Part shown: piece by piece, positions 46,510 to 61,276 of the stretch
Layout of the letters: each line of letters begins with the position of its first letter
How positions within the stretch are numbered: position 1 is the first letter of the stretch
The notes under the pieces: generated by a model
Databases searched by the model: none
Seen by the model: only the letters and a program-made list of their open reading frames with translations
What the model was told of the DNA's origin: nothing
Position numbers and translations under genes: made by a program
Origin: Citrobacter freundii
GTDB lineage: Bacteria > Pseudomonadota > Gammaproteobacteria > Enterobacterales > Enterobacteriaceae
DNA length: 64,000 nt
NCBI RefSeq assembly: GCF_029717145.1
Contig: NZ_CP099222.1
Span: forward strand, 1,984,001 to 2,048,000
Direction: 5' to 3'

Positions 46510-47817
46510 TTACTTGCTGGTGTCCGGGCCGCGCTCGCCGCTGGCTACCGGGTTCTTCGGATTGCTGCTCCACTCGAACCAGCCACCGTCGTACACCGAG
46601 ACGTTTTTCCAGCCCATCGCACGGGCGTACATAAACGTCTCCGAGGCACGCCAGCCGGTACCGCAGTAGAAGGAAACCTGCTGATCCGGCAAGATGTTCC
46701 ACTGTTTCCACATTGCGGCGATATCGTCTGCGCTGCGCATGGTGCCGTCCGGGTTATGGAAATCTTCCATATGCGTGGAGTCGCTGCCCGCATGACCCCA
46801 ACGCGCCCCCGCAATTTCACCTTTTGGTTTAATGTAGCTGTAACCGCTGGTGGTGCCGACAAATTCCGGCCACGAACGAATGCTGACCAGCGACGCATCC
46901 TGACGATGCAGCAGGTCACGCGCCTGTTCCATATCCAGCATCAGCTGCGGCTGGGCAGGGATCGTCGCGCCAAAATCAGGCTCCGGTTTAACCGTCGGTG
47001 CCGTGCCGCGTTCGACCGGTAATCCTGCGTCGGACCACGTCTGCCAGCCGCCGTCGAGCAGGCGAACATCTTTCACGCCCGCGTACAGCATGATCTGTGC
47101 GACACGCGCCGCCGCATAGACATCACGGCCATACAAAATCACCGTCGTGTCATGACGAATACCGTGTTTAGCCAGCATCGCTTTGAGCTGCGCGTCGGAG
47201 ACTTTGTTCCACAGCGGTTCGCTTTCGACTTCGTTGGTATCAATGTATCCGGCACCCGGAATATGACTGAGCAGATAGAGCTTCGGTGCCCCCCAGGCCG
47301 CTTCAATGACTTTCCAGTCGCCGGCCGGTTTGGCGGTGACGGCTTTGCCTTGTTGCAGGTCGTGTAGCCACTGCGGATAGACCAGCTGTTCGAAGTGCGG
47401 TAGGCGCTGCAATCGCGCGGGATCCTGCAGTGCATCGCTGAGCGTGGAAAGCTGACTAAAGCCCACTTTCTGCAGACGCGCTTTAACGGCCTGCATGTCA
47501 CTTTCGCTGCCATACAGCGCTACCGGTGCATCGGTTTTTAACTGATGTTGCTTAACCCAGGCGGTGAGTTGCTCGTCGTTCATGTTGTCGAGCCAGGCGG
47601 CAGACAGGTTCAGGGCGGCAGGTTCATGGCCGGAAGGGCCATTAAGCGATTGCGGCCAGCCGTTATAAAACGCACTTTGACGGGTATCGATTGCCGCGCC
47701 TTGTTGCTGCTGTAACTGGTGGAGGGTGAGCGTCTGTGCTGTTTCAGCAGCCCAGGAAGAAGCGCAAGCGAGCCCTAAAGCCAGTGCCAGCGCGGTCATT
47801 TGAGAAACACGTTTCAT
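46510..47817 (-). CDS. ynjE: Thiosulfate sulfurtransferase YnjE
   Basis: A 435-residue exported rhodanese with three rhodanese domains, of which the last carries the active cysteine in FYCGTGWRAS (about residue 385). The signal peptide ends at SSWAAE. It matches E. coli YnjE, a low-activity sulfurtransferase. It follows ynjD by 88 bases and may share its transcript. Confidence 0.94.
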   Translation of the reverse strand: MKRVSQMTALALALGLACASSWAAETAQTLTLHQLQQQQGAAIDTRQSAFYNGWPQSLNGPSGHEPAALNLSAAWLDNMNDEQLTAWVKQHQLKTDAPVALYGSESDMQAVKARLQKVGFSQLSTLSDALQDPARLQRLPHFEQLVYPQWLHDLQQGKAVTAKPAGDWKVIEAAWGAPKLYLLSHIPGAGYIDTNEVESEPLWNKVSDAQLKAMLAKHGIRHDTTVILYGRDVYAAARVAQIMLYAGVKDVRLLDGGWQTWSDAGLPVERGTAPTVKPEPDFGATIPAQPQLMLDMEQARDLLHRQDASLVSIRSWPEFVGTTSGYSYIKPKGEIAGARWGHAGSDSTHMEDFHNPDGTMRSADDIAAMWKQWNILPDQQVSFYCGTGWRASETFMYARAMGWKNVSVYDGGWFEWSSNPKNPVASGERGPDTSK

Positions 47818-47905
47818 CGAATAGCCCGACGTTGAAAAAAAGAAGACGACATTCTGTGCCGCCAGCCTGATAAAATCATTGCGTTAACGCAGCATATCTC
47901 CACAT

Positions 47906-48538
47906 TCACGCCCAGTTTGCCATCTGCAAAACGCGGCCCGCGGGCGGAACGTCCTGCGCGTCATGGGTAACCTGCACCACGGGAATACCCAGCTTGCGCA
48001 CTTCGGTAAAGACCCACTGGCGAAACGCGTCGCGCAGCGAGGTGTCCAGTCGGCTGAAGGGTTCATCCAGCAGCAGCGCCTGTGGTTGTGCCAACAGCGC
48101 ACGCAGCAGGGCGATACGCGATCGTTGCCCGCCGGAGAGTGACGCCGGATCGCGATGATAAAACCCCGCCAGCCCGGCACGCTCAAGGGCGCGCTCGACC
48201 TTATCTCGTCTGGCCGATCCTTTCAGACTTGCGGGGAGTGCCAGCAGCAAATTTTGCCCCACGCTGAAATGGTCGAACAGCAGGGCATCCTGGAACAAAA
48301 TGCCAATCTGGCGCTGCGCCGTGGGCAACGAGTCGATGCGCCGGTCGTTAAGCCACAGCTCGCCACCCGCCTGAAACGTTGGAGAAAGTGCGCCAATCAT
48401 CCACGAGAACAGCGATGATTTGCCGCTGCCTGAGGGACCCATAATAGTGACAATGTCACCTTTGTTGACCTCGAAATTGGCCTCGTTGAGCAGAACGCAA
48501 GGCCCCAGATGTAGCGAAACATTTTTCACAATTAGCAT
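47906..48538 (-). CDS. ynjD: ABC transporter ATPase YnjD
   Basis: A 210-residue nucleotide-binding subunit of the ynjBCD importer. Walker A GPSGSGKSS, signature LSGGQRSR, Walker B ALLLDEPF and H-loop VTHD are intact. The start is ATG 48538, sharing one base with the ynjC stop (TAATG). A 5' in-frame extension to 48799 only reflects ynjC sequence. The substrate is unknown; the family is close to thiamine/spermidine/iron importers. Confidence 0.93.
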   Translation of the reverse strand: MLIVKNVSLHLGPCVLLNEANFEVNKGDIVTIMGPSGSGKSSLFSWMIGALSPTFQAGGELWLNDRRIDSLPTAQRQIGILFQDALLFDHFSVGQNLLLALPASLKGSARRDKVERALERAGLAGFYHRDPASLSGGQRSRIALLRALLAQPQALLLDEPFSRLDTSLRDAFRQWVFTEVRKLGIPVVQVTHDAQDVPPAGRVLQMANWA

Positions 48539-50073
48539 TAGCGGAGTCCTTGTCGACAGCGGCCAACCCATGCGGAGAGTAATGCTGACAGTGCGAAAAC
48601 CAACAGCGGCAGCAGCAGTTGCCAGAGCGCCTGTGACGCAAGCCGTGCCGCGCTGCCGCCGCTGCTCAATGCAACGGCCTCGGTGGTCAGCGTGGGAAAG
48701 CGTCCGGCCCCTAACCACAGGGTCGGCATATACTGGGCAATACTGACGGAAAATCCCACCGCGAAAGCAATCAGCGTCGGGCGCAGCAGCAGTGGACATT
48801 TCACCTGCCAGAAGATGCGCTCCCGCGACCAGCCCAGCGTCTGCGCAATCAACATTAACCGTGGATCAATTCGCTGCCACGCCGGTTTGAGGATAAACAG
48901 CATCCACGGTGTGACCCACAGCAAATGTCCCCAGACAACCGTCAACAACTGACCATCCAGCTGTGCGTGTAGCGCCAGCGTATATTGTCCGGTGACCAGC
49001 GGGAGTGCAGGCAGGATAATCGGCAGCCAGACCCAACGATGTCCGCGCTGTGGTCCCCATTCCAGCCATAGCAACAGCGTGATTAATGCCAGTGCGCTGG
49101 CAATCATCCCCACTTGCAGGCTGGTGAATAACGTCTGGCTATCGATGAATGAATACTGTGCAACCAGGGCCAGAACCAGCAGGCAGAGTACGCCGCTTAC
49201 GGGCACCAGTTGCGCCAGTGAGCGCCCCAGTGGATAGGATGAAGAACGCTGGCGCTTCCCGCTAATCCCCGGCAGGGTACGCCGCCAGCTGCGCCAGAGC
49301 AGATAACCAACCAGCGCATACACACACAACAGCAGTACCAGCAGCAGGCTGGCGAGCGAGCCTTTTATCTGTTGGTCGGCATCGCCCTGAGTGAGCCATT
49401 GCCAGCTCAACACCGCAAGCGTTGGCGGATTGCCCGGACCCAGCACGATCGCCACATCCACCGCCGACAATGACCATGCAGTGGCCGCCAGCATCACTTT
49501 CCCCAGTGCCGGTGCGATGGCGGGTAAGACCAACCAGTTGAGGCATTGCAGGCGGCTATATCCCAGCGAGTCCAGCACGGTCACCTGCCGGGCAAGCTGC
49601 TTTTCACTGAGCAGGGCCGAGAGTACCCATAACAAAAAAGCGCTCTCTTTGACGGCTAGCGTCAAGCCCAGACCGATCCCATAGAGGTCAGCCTGCGGGG
49701 TAAGAAAAGGCAACACGCGGTACAGCAGACCGCCTTCGGCAAACAACAACAGGACGCTGGTGGCAAACGCGACGTGCGGAATCGCCAACAGCCACGGCAG
49801 CCGGGTGCACAGCTGCGCCCAGCCCGCGCCGGGCCACATGGCGAGGATCGCCAACAGGGCAATGACCAACGCACCGAGGGTCGCCAGCGTCACGGAAACC
49901 AGCGTCGCCATCAGCGCCTGCGGCAACTGGGGATCGGCAAACAGCGCCAGCCAATGAGTGATGGATAGCGCAGGTGTGAAAAGTGCGATGGCGGCAGGTA
50001 CCAGCGGCAAATAAATCACCGCCATGACGCCCCATATCAGCAGGATTAATGCGTACCGTAACGGCGTAGCCAT
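48538..50073 (-). CDS. ynjC: ABC transporter fused permease YnjC
   Basis: A 511-residue inner-membrane protein with two permease halves (about 12 helices), like ThiP and iron-type fused permeases. Each half has an EAA-type coupling loop: VLDSLGYSRLQCLNWLVLP and IAQTLGWSRERIFWQVKCP. The gene overlaps ynjB by 28 bases upstream and ynjD by 1 base downstream. Confidence 0.94.
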   Translation of the reverse strand: MATPLRYALILLIWGVMAVIYLPLVPAAIALFTPALSITHWLALFADPQLPQALMATLVSVTLATLGALVIALLAILAMWPGAGWAQLCTRLPWLLAIPHVAFATSVLLLFAEGGLLYRVLPFLTPQADLYGIGLGLTLAVKESAFLLWVLSALLSEKQLARQVTVLDSLGYSRLQCLNWLVLPAIAPALGKVMLAATAWSLSAVDVAIVLGPGNPPTLAVLSWQWLTQGDADQQIKGSLASLLLVLLLCVYALVGYLLWRSWRRTLPGISGKRQRSSSYPLGRSLAQLVPVSGVLCLLVLALVAQYSFIDSQTLFTSLQVGMIASALALITLLLWLEWGPQRGHRWVWLPIILPALPLVTGQYTLALHAQLDGQLLTVVWGHLLWVTPWMLFILKPAWQRIDPRLMLIAQTLGWSRERIFWQVKCPLLLRPTLIAFAVGFSVSIAQYMPTLWLGAGRFPTLTTEAVALSSGGSAARLASQALWQLLLPLLVFALSALLSAWVGRCRQGLR

Positions 50074-51215
50074 TCTTGTTCCAGTACGTTTACCCAGGCC
50101 GCATGGGGTTCAGGAAGCACGGTGGGTAGTCCTTTGGGGATCCGCGCCTGCAGAGCTTCACGTTGTGCCGCAGGTAATTTTTGCGGGTCGAGAACCGAAG
50201 GGTCGCCCCAGTAGGCGGGATCGGCTTTACGCAGTTGCGCCTCCGGAGAGAGCAGGAAGTTGGCGACGACTTTCGCCCCTGCGCTGGTGCTGGCGTTAGC
50301 CGGGATCGTGACAAAATGCACGTTGCCAATCATGCCTTGCGTAAAACCAAAGCTGTAGCTGTTTTTGGGCAATTCACCGCTGACCACTTTTTGTTGTGCA
50401 TGCGCGGGGTTAAAGGTCAGCGACAAGCGCAGTACGCCGTTGTTCAGCAGCGTATCCATTCGTGCGGGCGTAGGCGGGAAGTCTTTACCTTCACGCCATA
50501 AAAACGGATGCAGCGTGTCAAGATACTGCCACAGCGGAGCCGTAACATCAGCGAACGTCGCGGTATCGGGCGCCATTTTCAACGCTTGTGGTTGGGTAGT
50601 AAGCGCCATCAGCAACTGCTCAAGAAATGCAGTCCCGGTAAAATCCGGGGGGCGCGGGTAGGTCACCGTACCAGGATGCGCTTTGGCAAATGCCAGCAGC
50701 GCCTGCGGGGTTTGTGGTGGCTGTTCGGTCACATCACGGTTAGCGATAAAAGTAAGCTGCGCGCCTCCCCACGGTGACTCGGCTCCCTCTGTAGGGATGG
50801 AGAAGTCTTCGCTGACAGGCTGCAGGGTATCAACGTAGCGCCAGTTGGGTAGCGTCTGCGCCCACTGCGTTTGCAGCAGGTTTGCCTCTTTCAGCGTACG
50901 GAAGTTTTCACCGTTCACCCACAGTAAATCGACAGAGCCGCCGGTTTTACGCCCGGAAGCGGCCTCTGTTTGAATACGCTTAACCGCGTCGGCAGCATCG
51001 GCCAGACGCACGATTTTCAGGTTAATGGCGTAATGTGTTTTCATCTCGCCGCTTATCCAGTCGAGATATTGGTTCACTGCGTTATCGCCTCCCCAGGCGT
51101 TGAACCACACCGTCTGGCCACGGGCGTCGTTTTTGATCTGCTGCCAGCTGTGATCTTGCGCGAAGGTCGCCAGCGGTGAAAACAGCAAACTCAGGCACAA
51201 TAAGCAATAACGCAT
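50046..51215 (-). CDS. ynjB: ABC transporter periplasmic binding protein YnjB
   Basis: A 389-residue exported solute-binding protein. The signal peptide (MRYCLLCLSLLFSPLATFAQ) is followed by a two-lobe domain starting with QTVWFNAWGGDNAVN. GGAGAG precedes the ATG. It is the first gene of ynjBCD, 26 bases after ydjZ. The ligand is unknown. Confidence 0.94.
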   Translation of the reverse strand: MRYCLLCLSLLFSPLATFAQDHSWQQIKNDARGQTVWFNAWGGDNAVNQYLDWISGEMKTHYAINLKIVRLADAADAVKRIQTEAASGRKTGGSVDLLWVNGENFRTLKEANLLQTQWAQTLPNWRYVDTLQPVSEDFSIPTEGAESPWGGAQLTFIANRDVTEQPPQTPQALLAFAKAHPGTVTYPRPPDFTGTAFLEQLLMALTTQPQALKMAPDTATFADVTAPLWQYLDTLHPFLWREGKDFPPTPARMDTLLNNGVLRLSLTFNPAHAQQKVVSGELPKNSYSFGFTQGMIGNVHFVTIPANASTSAGAKVVANFLLSPEAQLRKADPAYWGDPSVLDPQKLPAAQREALQARIPKGLPTVLPEPHAAWVNVLEQEWLRRYGTH

Positions 51216-51241
51216 ACACTCTCCAGTTGTTAAGGGGGGCC

Positions 51242-51949
51242 TCAGACGTGTTTTCTGTGCCGTTCAAGATAAATGCTTCTCGCCACGGAGATAACCACAG
51301 TCAGCGCAAATAATACAAATAGCCCGGTCACGAACCAGAATGCTCCTCCGGTTAACAGGCTGCCGGCCCAGGAATAGACGAGTGTCGCGGGTAGCTGACC
51401 GACGCCGGTGGCGAGGAAAAAATGACGAAAGCGGATCGATGTCAGACCTGCGGCGTAACTGACCGGGTCAAAGGGAACGAAAGGTAACAGGCGACAGACC
51501 AGAATAGTGTGTTTGCCGTAGCGTGCAAAAAAGGCGTCCATGCTATTCAACACCGTTTTTCCGGTCAGCTTTTCCACCGTGCTACGACCAAAAACACGGG
51601 CGATGAAAAAGCATAGCGCCGCGCCAGCCATTGCGCTGGTCCAGGAGAGTACGCCTCCCCAGAATGCGCCGAACAATGACGCATTGGCAAAGGTGATCAC
51701 AAACGCCGGAAGCGGGGCGATAATGGCTTGTAAGATCATTAAGCAAAACGATACCACCGCAGCCTGAGCACCGTATGACCGAATGAGATTTTCAATGGCG
51801 TGCTGGTCAACCGTGGCGAATGCCGCCAGGCTGTGACTGACAAAATCACTGACGCCGGGCACCCATACCCAGGCGATCGGCGCCAGCAGTAGCAGGAGAA
51901 TCAGCCCGGTCCGGCAATAGCGTATGACGTGCGTTTTGTTCAGCTTCAT
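51242..51949 (-). CDS. ydjZ: TVP38/TMEM64-family membrane protein YdjZ
   Basis: A 235-residue inner-membrane protein of the DedA-related SNARE-associated family. Typical segments are PAFVITFANASLFGAFWGG and the LVCRLLPFVPFDPVSYAAG re-entrant region. Its ATG overlaps the ydjX stop (ATGA). In K-12 ydjY separates the two homologues; here it is missing. Confidence 0.92.
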   Translation of the reverse strand: MKLNKTHVIRYCRTGLILLLLLAPIAWVWVPGVSDFVSHSLAAFATVDQHAIENLIRSYGAQAAVVSFCLMILQAIIAPLPAFVITFANASLFGAFWGGVLSWTSAMAGAALCFFIARVFGRSTVEKLTGKTVLNSMDAFFARYGKHTILVCRLLPFVPFDPVSYAAGLTSIRFRHFFLATGVGQLPATLVYSWAGSLLTGGAFWFVTGLFVLFALTVVISVARSIYLERHRKHV

Positions 51950-52657
51950 GTTTTATCGGCTAACTCACGTTGGATAGAGGGATCAATACGCTTCACGCGG
52001 GCCCAGGCTTTGGCTGCCTGTACCAGGGTAAATAAAATAATGCCAGCAATACTGAGTTTAACCATAAACGCCAGGGTGATACCGTCGCTGACGAGTTCAT
52101 GCGACATGAGCGTATAGATGAACAGGCCGGGGAAGGTGGTGAGCGCAGAAATGACGGTGAATGACCAGAATGGGATGGCGGTCAGCCCGTAGGCATAATT
52201 TTGAATGTTGTACGGGAATAACGGCACCAGGCGGGTGAGGATCAGAAAATCGCTACCGCTTTGGGCAATGCCTTTTTCTATCGCCTGGAAGGTGGCCGTA
52301 TGCCCGACATATTTCAGCAGCAGATCGCGACCCAGCCAGCGGGCAAGTAAGAACGACAGCGCCGAGGCCACGGTGGCTGCAAACAGCGATACAAGCGTCC
52401 CCACCAGCGGGCCAAACAGGATACCGCCGACGATCACCAGCATGCTGCCGGGTATCAGACACAGCGCAGCGACGATAAACAGCAGAATGTACAGCACGTA
52501 GCCGTATATGCCGCTCTGGCGGATGAGATCTTGTAAAAGGTGGAAATGGGTTATCAGGCCACTCAGGCCAGAATAATGGAGAACGCCCACCAGGACACAG
52601 AGGAGTAGCGCAACGATCAGCAGTCTGTATTCTGCTTTATGCGAACTTCTTTTTCAT
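51946..52657 (-). pseudogene. ydjX: TVP38/TMEM64-family protein YdjX with 5' frameshift
   Basis: The body is an intact membrane protein of the same family as YdjZ. The natural start is ATG 52657, preceded by CAGGAGACCCCC, but that frame reads only MKKKFA before a stop at 52637-52639. Removing one A from the A5 run just after the ATG joins it to the long frame, giving AEYRLLIVALLLCVLVG, which aligns without gaps to the first helix of E. coli YdjX. As it stands, translation would need a GTG at 52590 without a ribosome site, losing most of helix 1. It is a true frameshift, a slippage-tolerant A tract, or a base-call error. Confidence 0.7.
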
Positions 52658-52784
52658 GGGGGTCTCCTGTAATACCGAGGGTAATAACGCGTTTCGCCAG
52701 CGAAAGTGCGCGCGAAGATATAATAAATCCCCGTTGGCAACAATGTATTACCGTGGTTTTTTTGATTTTGCTCAGGCTACACCG

Positions 52785-52809
52785 ACTCTCCAGGCAAGGC
52801 CCGGAGAGT
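52785..52809. terminator. Inverted repeat downstream of xthA
   Basis: ACTCTCC (52785-52791) pairs with GGAGAGT (52803-52809), and inner AGGC/GCC bases extend the stem. No T run follows on the minus strand, so termination is only possible, not clear. Confidence 0.4.
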
Positions 52810-52825
52810 GACAACGCTCAGGCGA

Positions 52826-53632
52826 TCAGACGCGGAATTTGGCCCATACCGGCGCATGGTCGGACGGTTTTTCCATACTGCGGATCTCATAGTCGATGCC
52901 GGTTTCTTCGCAGCGCTCCGCCAGCGGGTTGCTCGCCAGCAGCAGATCGATACGCAGACCACGGTTATCGTCAAAGCCTTTTGAACGGTAATCAAACCAC
53001 GAGTACTGGTCGGCGGTGTCCGGATGTGCGTGACGGAACGTGTCCACCAGACCCCATCCCATCAGTCGTTCCATCCACTCACGCTCTTCCGGCAGGAAGG
53101 AGCACTTGCCGGTACGCAGCCAGCGTTTGCGATTCTCTTCACCAATGCCGATGTCCAGATCGGTTGGGCTGATATTCATATCTCCCATGATCAGCACCGG
53201 ATTGTCGCGCTTCAGTTCAGTCTCCAGATAGTTTTGCAGGTTCTGATAAAACGCGGCTTTGGCCGGGAACTTCAGCGGGTGGTCACGGCTTTCGCCTTGC
53301 GGAAAATAGCCGTTAATCACGGTGATATTCCCCAGTGGAGACGGGATTTCGGCCATGATAATACGGCGCTGAGCTTCTTCGTCATCGTTCGGGAAGCCAC
53401 GACGCACCGAAATGGGCGTTTCTTTCGTCAGCAGCGCGACGCCGTAATGGCCTTTTTGACCGTGATAGAAAACGTTGTAACCCAGCTTTGCGACCTCTTC
53501 GAGAGGGAACATGTCATCGTGGACTTTTGTCTCCTGCAAGCCGATCACATCCGGTTGGTGTTTTTCGACAATGGCTGCCAGTTGATGAGGACGGGCACGC
53601 AGGCCGTTGATATTAAAAGAGACAAATTTCAT
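52826..53632 (-). CDS. xthA: Exonuclease III
   Basis: A 268-residue apurinic/apyrimidinic endonuclease and 3' exonuclease of base-excision repair. Catalytic residues lie in GLQETKV (Glu34), GDMNISP (about Asp151/Asn153), and the C-terminal SDHAPV (Asp258/His259). The start is ATG 53632; the longer frame upstream is not conserved. Confidence 0.97.
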   Translation of the reverse strand: MKFVSFNINGLRARPHQLAAIVEKHQPDVIGLQETKVHDDMFPLEEVAKLGYNVFYHGQKGHYGVALLTKETPISVRRGFPNDDEEAQRRIIMAEIPSPLGNITVINGYFPQGESRDHPLKFPAKAAFYQNLQNYLETELKRDNPVLIMGDMNISPTDLDIGIGEENRKRWLRTGKCSFLPEEREWMERLMGWGLVDTFRHAHPDTADQYSWFDYRSKGFDDNRGLRIDLLLASNPLAERCEETGIDYEIRSMEKPSDHAPVWAKFRV

Positions 53633-53754
53633 AGTCGCTGCCACTTTGCAAGATGAATAGTGCAAGGATGGTAGCAGAATTTCCGCAGGCTGACTGCTTC
53701 TTGTCACCTGATTCCAACAATGATTGCTAATGGCGTTAACGATGGGGCAAAAAC

Positions 53755-53771
53755 TGCACTGTTTTGGCGCG
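53755..53771. promoter_or_regulatory. Candidate NtrC enhancer site for ast operon
   Basis: TGCACTGTTTTGGCGCG matches about 10 of 14 specified bases of the NtrC dyad (TGCACCA-N3-TGGTGCA). It lies about 235 bases upstream of the sigma-54 promoter, a normal enhancer distance. The rest of the 53633-54076 interval is AT-rich and has no gene. Confidence 0.4.
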
Positions 53772-53989
53772 ATACGCGTCAGAATGGGGCAATAATTTCC
53801 GAAAAATTTCGTATACGATCACAATTCCAGAATTATATTTGGCGACTGAATAGAATTGCGTTTTTTCCTCTAATTATTCACCCCGCTGGCGAACGTATTC
53901 ACTTTATATGCACATATGATGAATATTGATGGTTCGTAACTTATTGATATTTCGTTGTCTTGTCGTGTTTATGCATATTTTTTGCTGGC

Positions 53990-54005
53990 TGGCACGAACC
54001 CTGCA
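53990..54005 (+). promoter_or_regulatory. Sigma-54 promoter of astCADBE
   Basis: TGGCAC-GAACC-CTGCA has the required -24/-12 spacing and lies about 72 bases before the astC start. The E. coli ast operon is likewise sigma-54/NtrC-dependent. Confidence 0.9.
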
Positions 54006-54040
54006 CTCTACATTTACACCGCAAACACTATATTTATTAA

Positions 54041-59135
<5,095 letters not shown>

Positions 59136-59143
<8 letters not shown>

Positions 59144-60101
59144 CTTTCTGGCCTTGACCCTCGCGGGAACCTCGCCGGATATCACCCACGGTGAGGCTCA
59201 TAGTTTTAGCTGGCGGTGGACAGGGCACGGGATGCTGGAGCTGACGCCGGTCGCCGAGGTTGATCGTTCGCTGGTGATCTCTGCAGGTATTCATGGCAAT
59301 GAAACGGCACCGGTTGAGATGCTGGATGCGCTGCTGTCCGCGCTTTTTCGTGGCGAGTTGACGCTGACATGGCGGTTGCTGGTGATTCTGGGCAATCCGC
59401 AGGCGCTGGCGGAGGGGAGGCGCTATTGCCATAGCGACATGAACCGTATGTTTGGCGGGCGCTGGCAGATATTTGTCGAGAGCGGTGAAACGCGGCGCGC
59501 CCGCGAACTTGAGCTGTGCCTGGAAGCGTTTTATTCGCGCACCAGGGAGTCCGTGCGCTGGCATCTGGATCTGCACACCGCCATTCGCGGTTCGCATCAT
59601 CTGCGCTTTGGCGTACTGCCGCAGCGCAACGTGCCCTGGGACGAAGGGTTTCTATCGTGGCTGGGGGATGCGGGACTGGAGGCGCTGGTTTTCCATCAGA
59701 CACCGGGCGGGACATTTACCCATTTCAGTGGCGAGCATTTCGGTGCGCTGGCCTGTACGCTGGAGCTGGGTAAGGCTCTGGCGTTCGGGCAAAACGATTT
59801 GACGCAGTTTGCTCACACGGCGGAGGCGTTGGCGGCTTTGTTGCAGGGTGAGCGTGCATCATCCACGCAAACCACGCCGCTGCGCTATCGCGTGGTGTCG
59901 CAAATCACGCGACACAGCGACGATTTTATTCTTCATATGAACAATCAGACGCTGAATTTTACCCCCTTTAACGAGGGCACATTGCTGGCGCAGGACGGCG
60001 ATGCGCGTTTTGTTGTTACTCATGATGTTGAATATGTGCTGTTTCCCAACCCAAACGTGGCCTGTGGTTTACGCGCGGGGCTGATGCTGGAAAGGTTATA
60101 A
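59136..60101 (+). CDS. astE: Succinylglutamate desuccinylase
   Basis: A 321-residue zinc hydrolase of the M14-related aspartoacylase family, last AST step, yielding glutamate and succinate. Zinc ligands are in GIHGNETAP (His, Glu) and WHLDLHTAI (His). It is one residue shorter than in E. coli and ends the operon. Confidence 0.96.
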
Positions 60102-60112
60102 TCAATATCTTT

Positions 60113-60145
60113 CCCTCGGGTTTATCTCCGGGGGGTATTTTTTTT
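60113..60145 (+). terminator. ast operon terminator
   Basis: CCCTCGG/CCGGGGG stem (one G-T pair, 60113-60119 with 60128-60134) followed by TATTTTTTTT, 11 bases after astE. Confidence 0.8.
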
Positions 60146-60281
60146 GTGTGCGCTTTCGTTATTACGGATTATTCCTGGTGAGTTGCTTTATTAATAATCA
60201 GGCTTCAGGTATAGTTCTCCATAATCCTTTCAAAATCATCCTGTTGTAATATTTAATTTCAATTCTGCGCAATTAATTCTT

Positions 60282-60299
60282 TTTTTCTCCATAATTGAT
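60282..60299 (+). promoter_or_regulatory. BaeR box upstream of spy
   Basis: TTTTTCTCCATAATTGAT matches 16 of 18 positions of the BaeR operator TTTTTCTCCATNATTGGC known for spy and mdtA. The remaining 60146-60448 sequence is AT-rich leader and promoter without a gene; GTAAAGTTAA near 60362 could be part of a CpxR site. Confidence 0.85.
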
Positions 60300-60448
60300 G
60301 AGAATTTGTTTTTTATACTTTCATTGTTTTACCGTTGCTCTGATTAATTGACGCTTCTACCGGTAAAGTTAATCTCGTCAACACGACATCCGATGAGATA
60401 AGCATCGTAAGAATGTCGTCAGAATAACTGAAAGGAAGGATAGAAATT

Positions 60449-60934
60449 ATGCGTAAACTGACTGCTCTGTTTGTTGCCTCTACTCTGGCGCTGGGCGCTG
60501 CAAATCTGGCACACGCCGCTGATACCACAACTACCGCTCCGGCTGATGCCAAACCGATGATGCACCATAACGCTAAGTTTGGCCCGCACCACGACATGAT
60601 GTTTAAAGATCTGAATCTGACTGATGCGCAGAAACAGCAGATCCGCGACATTATGAAAGGCCAGCGCGATCAGATGAAACGTCCGCCGCTGGAAGAACGC
60701 CGTGCAATGCACGATATCATCGCCAGCGACAGCTTCGACAAAGCGAAAGCTGAAGCGCAGATTGCGAAGATGGAAGAACAGCGCAAAGCTAATATGCTGG
60801 CGCATATGGAAACCCAGAACAAGATTTACAACATCCTGACGCCGGAACAGAAAAAACAGTTTAATGCCAATTTTGAGAAGCGTCTGACAGAACGCGCGGC
60901 GCAGAAAGGTAAAATGCCAGAGGCTGCTGAGTAA
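60449..60934 (+). CDS. spy: Periplasmic chaperone Spy
   Basis: A 161-residue ATP-independent envelope-stress chaperone, forming a cradle-shaped dimer. The signal peptide ends at AHAAD. The two LTxxQ motifs are present (LNLTDAQKQQI and ILTPEQKKQF). AAGGAAGG lies before the ATG. Expected to be induced by BaeSR and CpxAR. Confidence 0.96.
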   Translation: MRKLTALFVASTLALGAANLAHAADTTTTAPADAKPMMHHNAKFGPHHDMMFKDLNLTDAQKQQIRDIMKGQRDQMKRPPLEERRAMHDIIASDSFDKAKAEAQIAKMEEQRKANMLAHMETQNKIYNILTPEQKKQFNANFEKRLTERAAQKGKMPEAAE

Positions 60935-61005
60935 CCGATTAGCGTCTACACTACATTATTCGCGTTGTGTCTGGGCATTGCTCAGGACGGCGCGAATCAA
61001 AACTC

Positions 61006-61066
61006 AAAACCGCCGGTCTTGTCCACAACACGTTTAACGAGGTGGACAGGATCGGCGGTTTTTTCT
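61006..61066 (+). terminator. Very long hairpin downstream of spy
   Basis: Bases 61006-61026 pair with 61042-61062 (21 positions, 19 Watson-Crick and 2 wobble/mismatch), loop 61027-61041, then a T-rich tail TTTTTTCTTT. It is 71 bases beyond spy and much longer than usual terminators. The rest of 60935-61276 shows no supported gene. Confidence 0.8.
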
Positions 61067-61276
61067 TTCCAGCCTATTGCACCCTGCAACCGACACGCTA
61101 TTCTCCTGAAGCCTGCGAAAATTCTACTTGGATCAGCGCGTTAATCTTTTTTCTTAAAACGTCCTCATCCTCGCTAAGGCAAATCAACTCTGCTGCCGAT
61201 AACAATAAATGTGCAGAGTGAACTTATGGCGGCCAGGGAGCGTCACGCTGACGTACCGCGCCTTTCTGGAGGGATG

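Noticed and set aside
51242..52657. ydjX and ydjZ as one duplicated gene split by a frameshift
   Set aside because: Both are full-length, separate family members with an ATGA overlap, as in E. coli.
53720..53929. 69-codon frame in the xthA-astC interval
   Set aside because: No ribosome site, and the sequence is regulatory (NtrC-like site upstream of the sigma-54 promoter).
60967..61221. 84-codon frame after spy
   Set aside because: It runs through the long terminator hairpin and has no conserved features.
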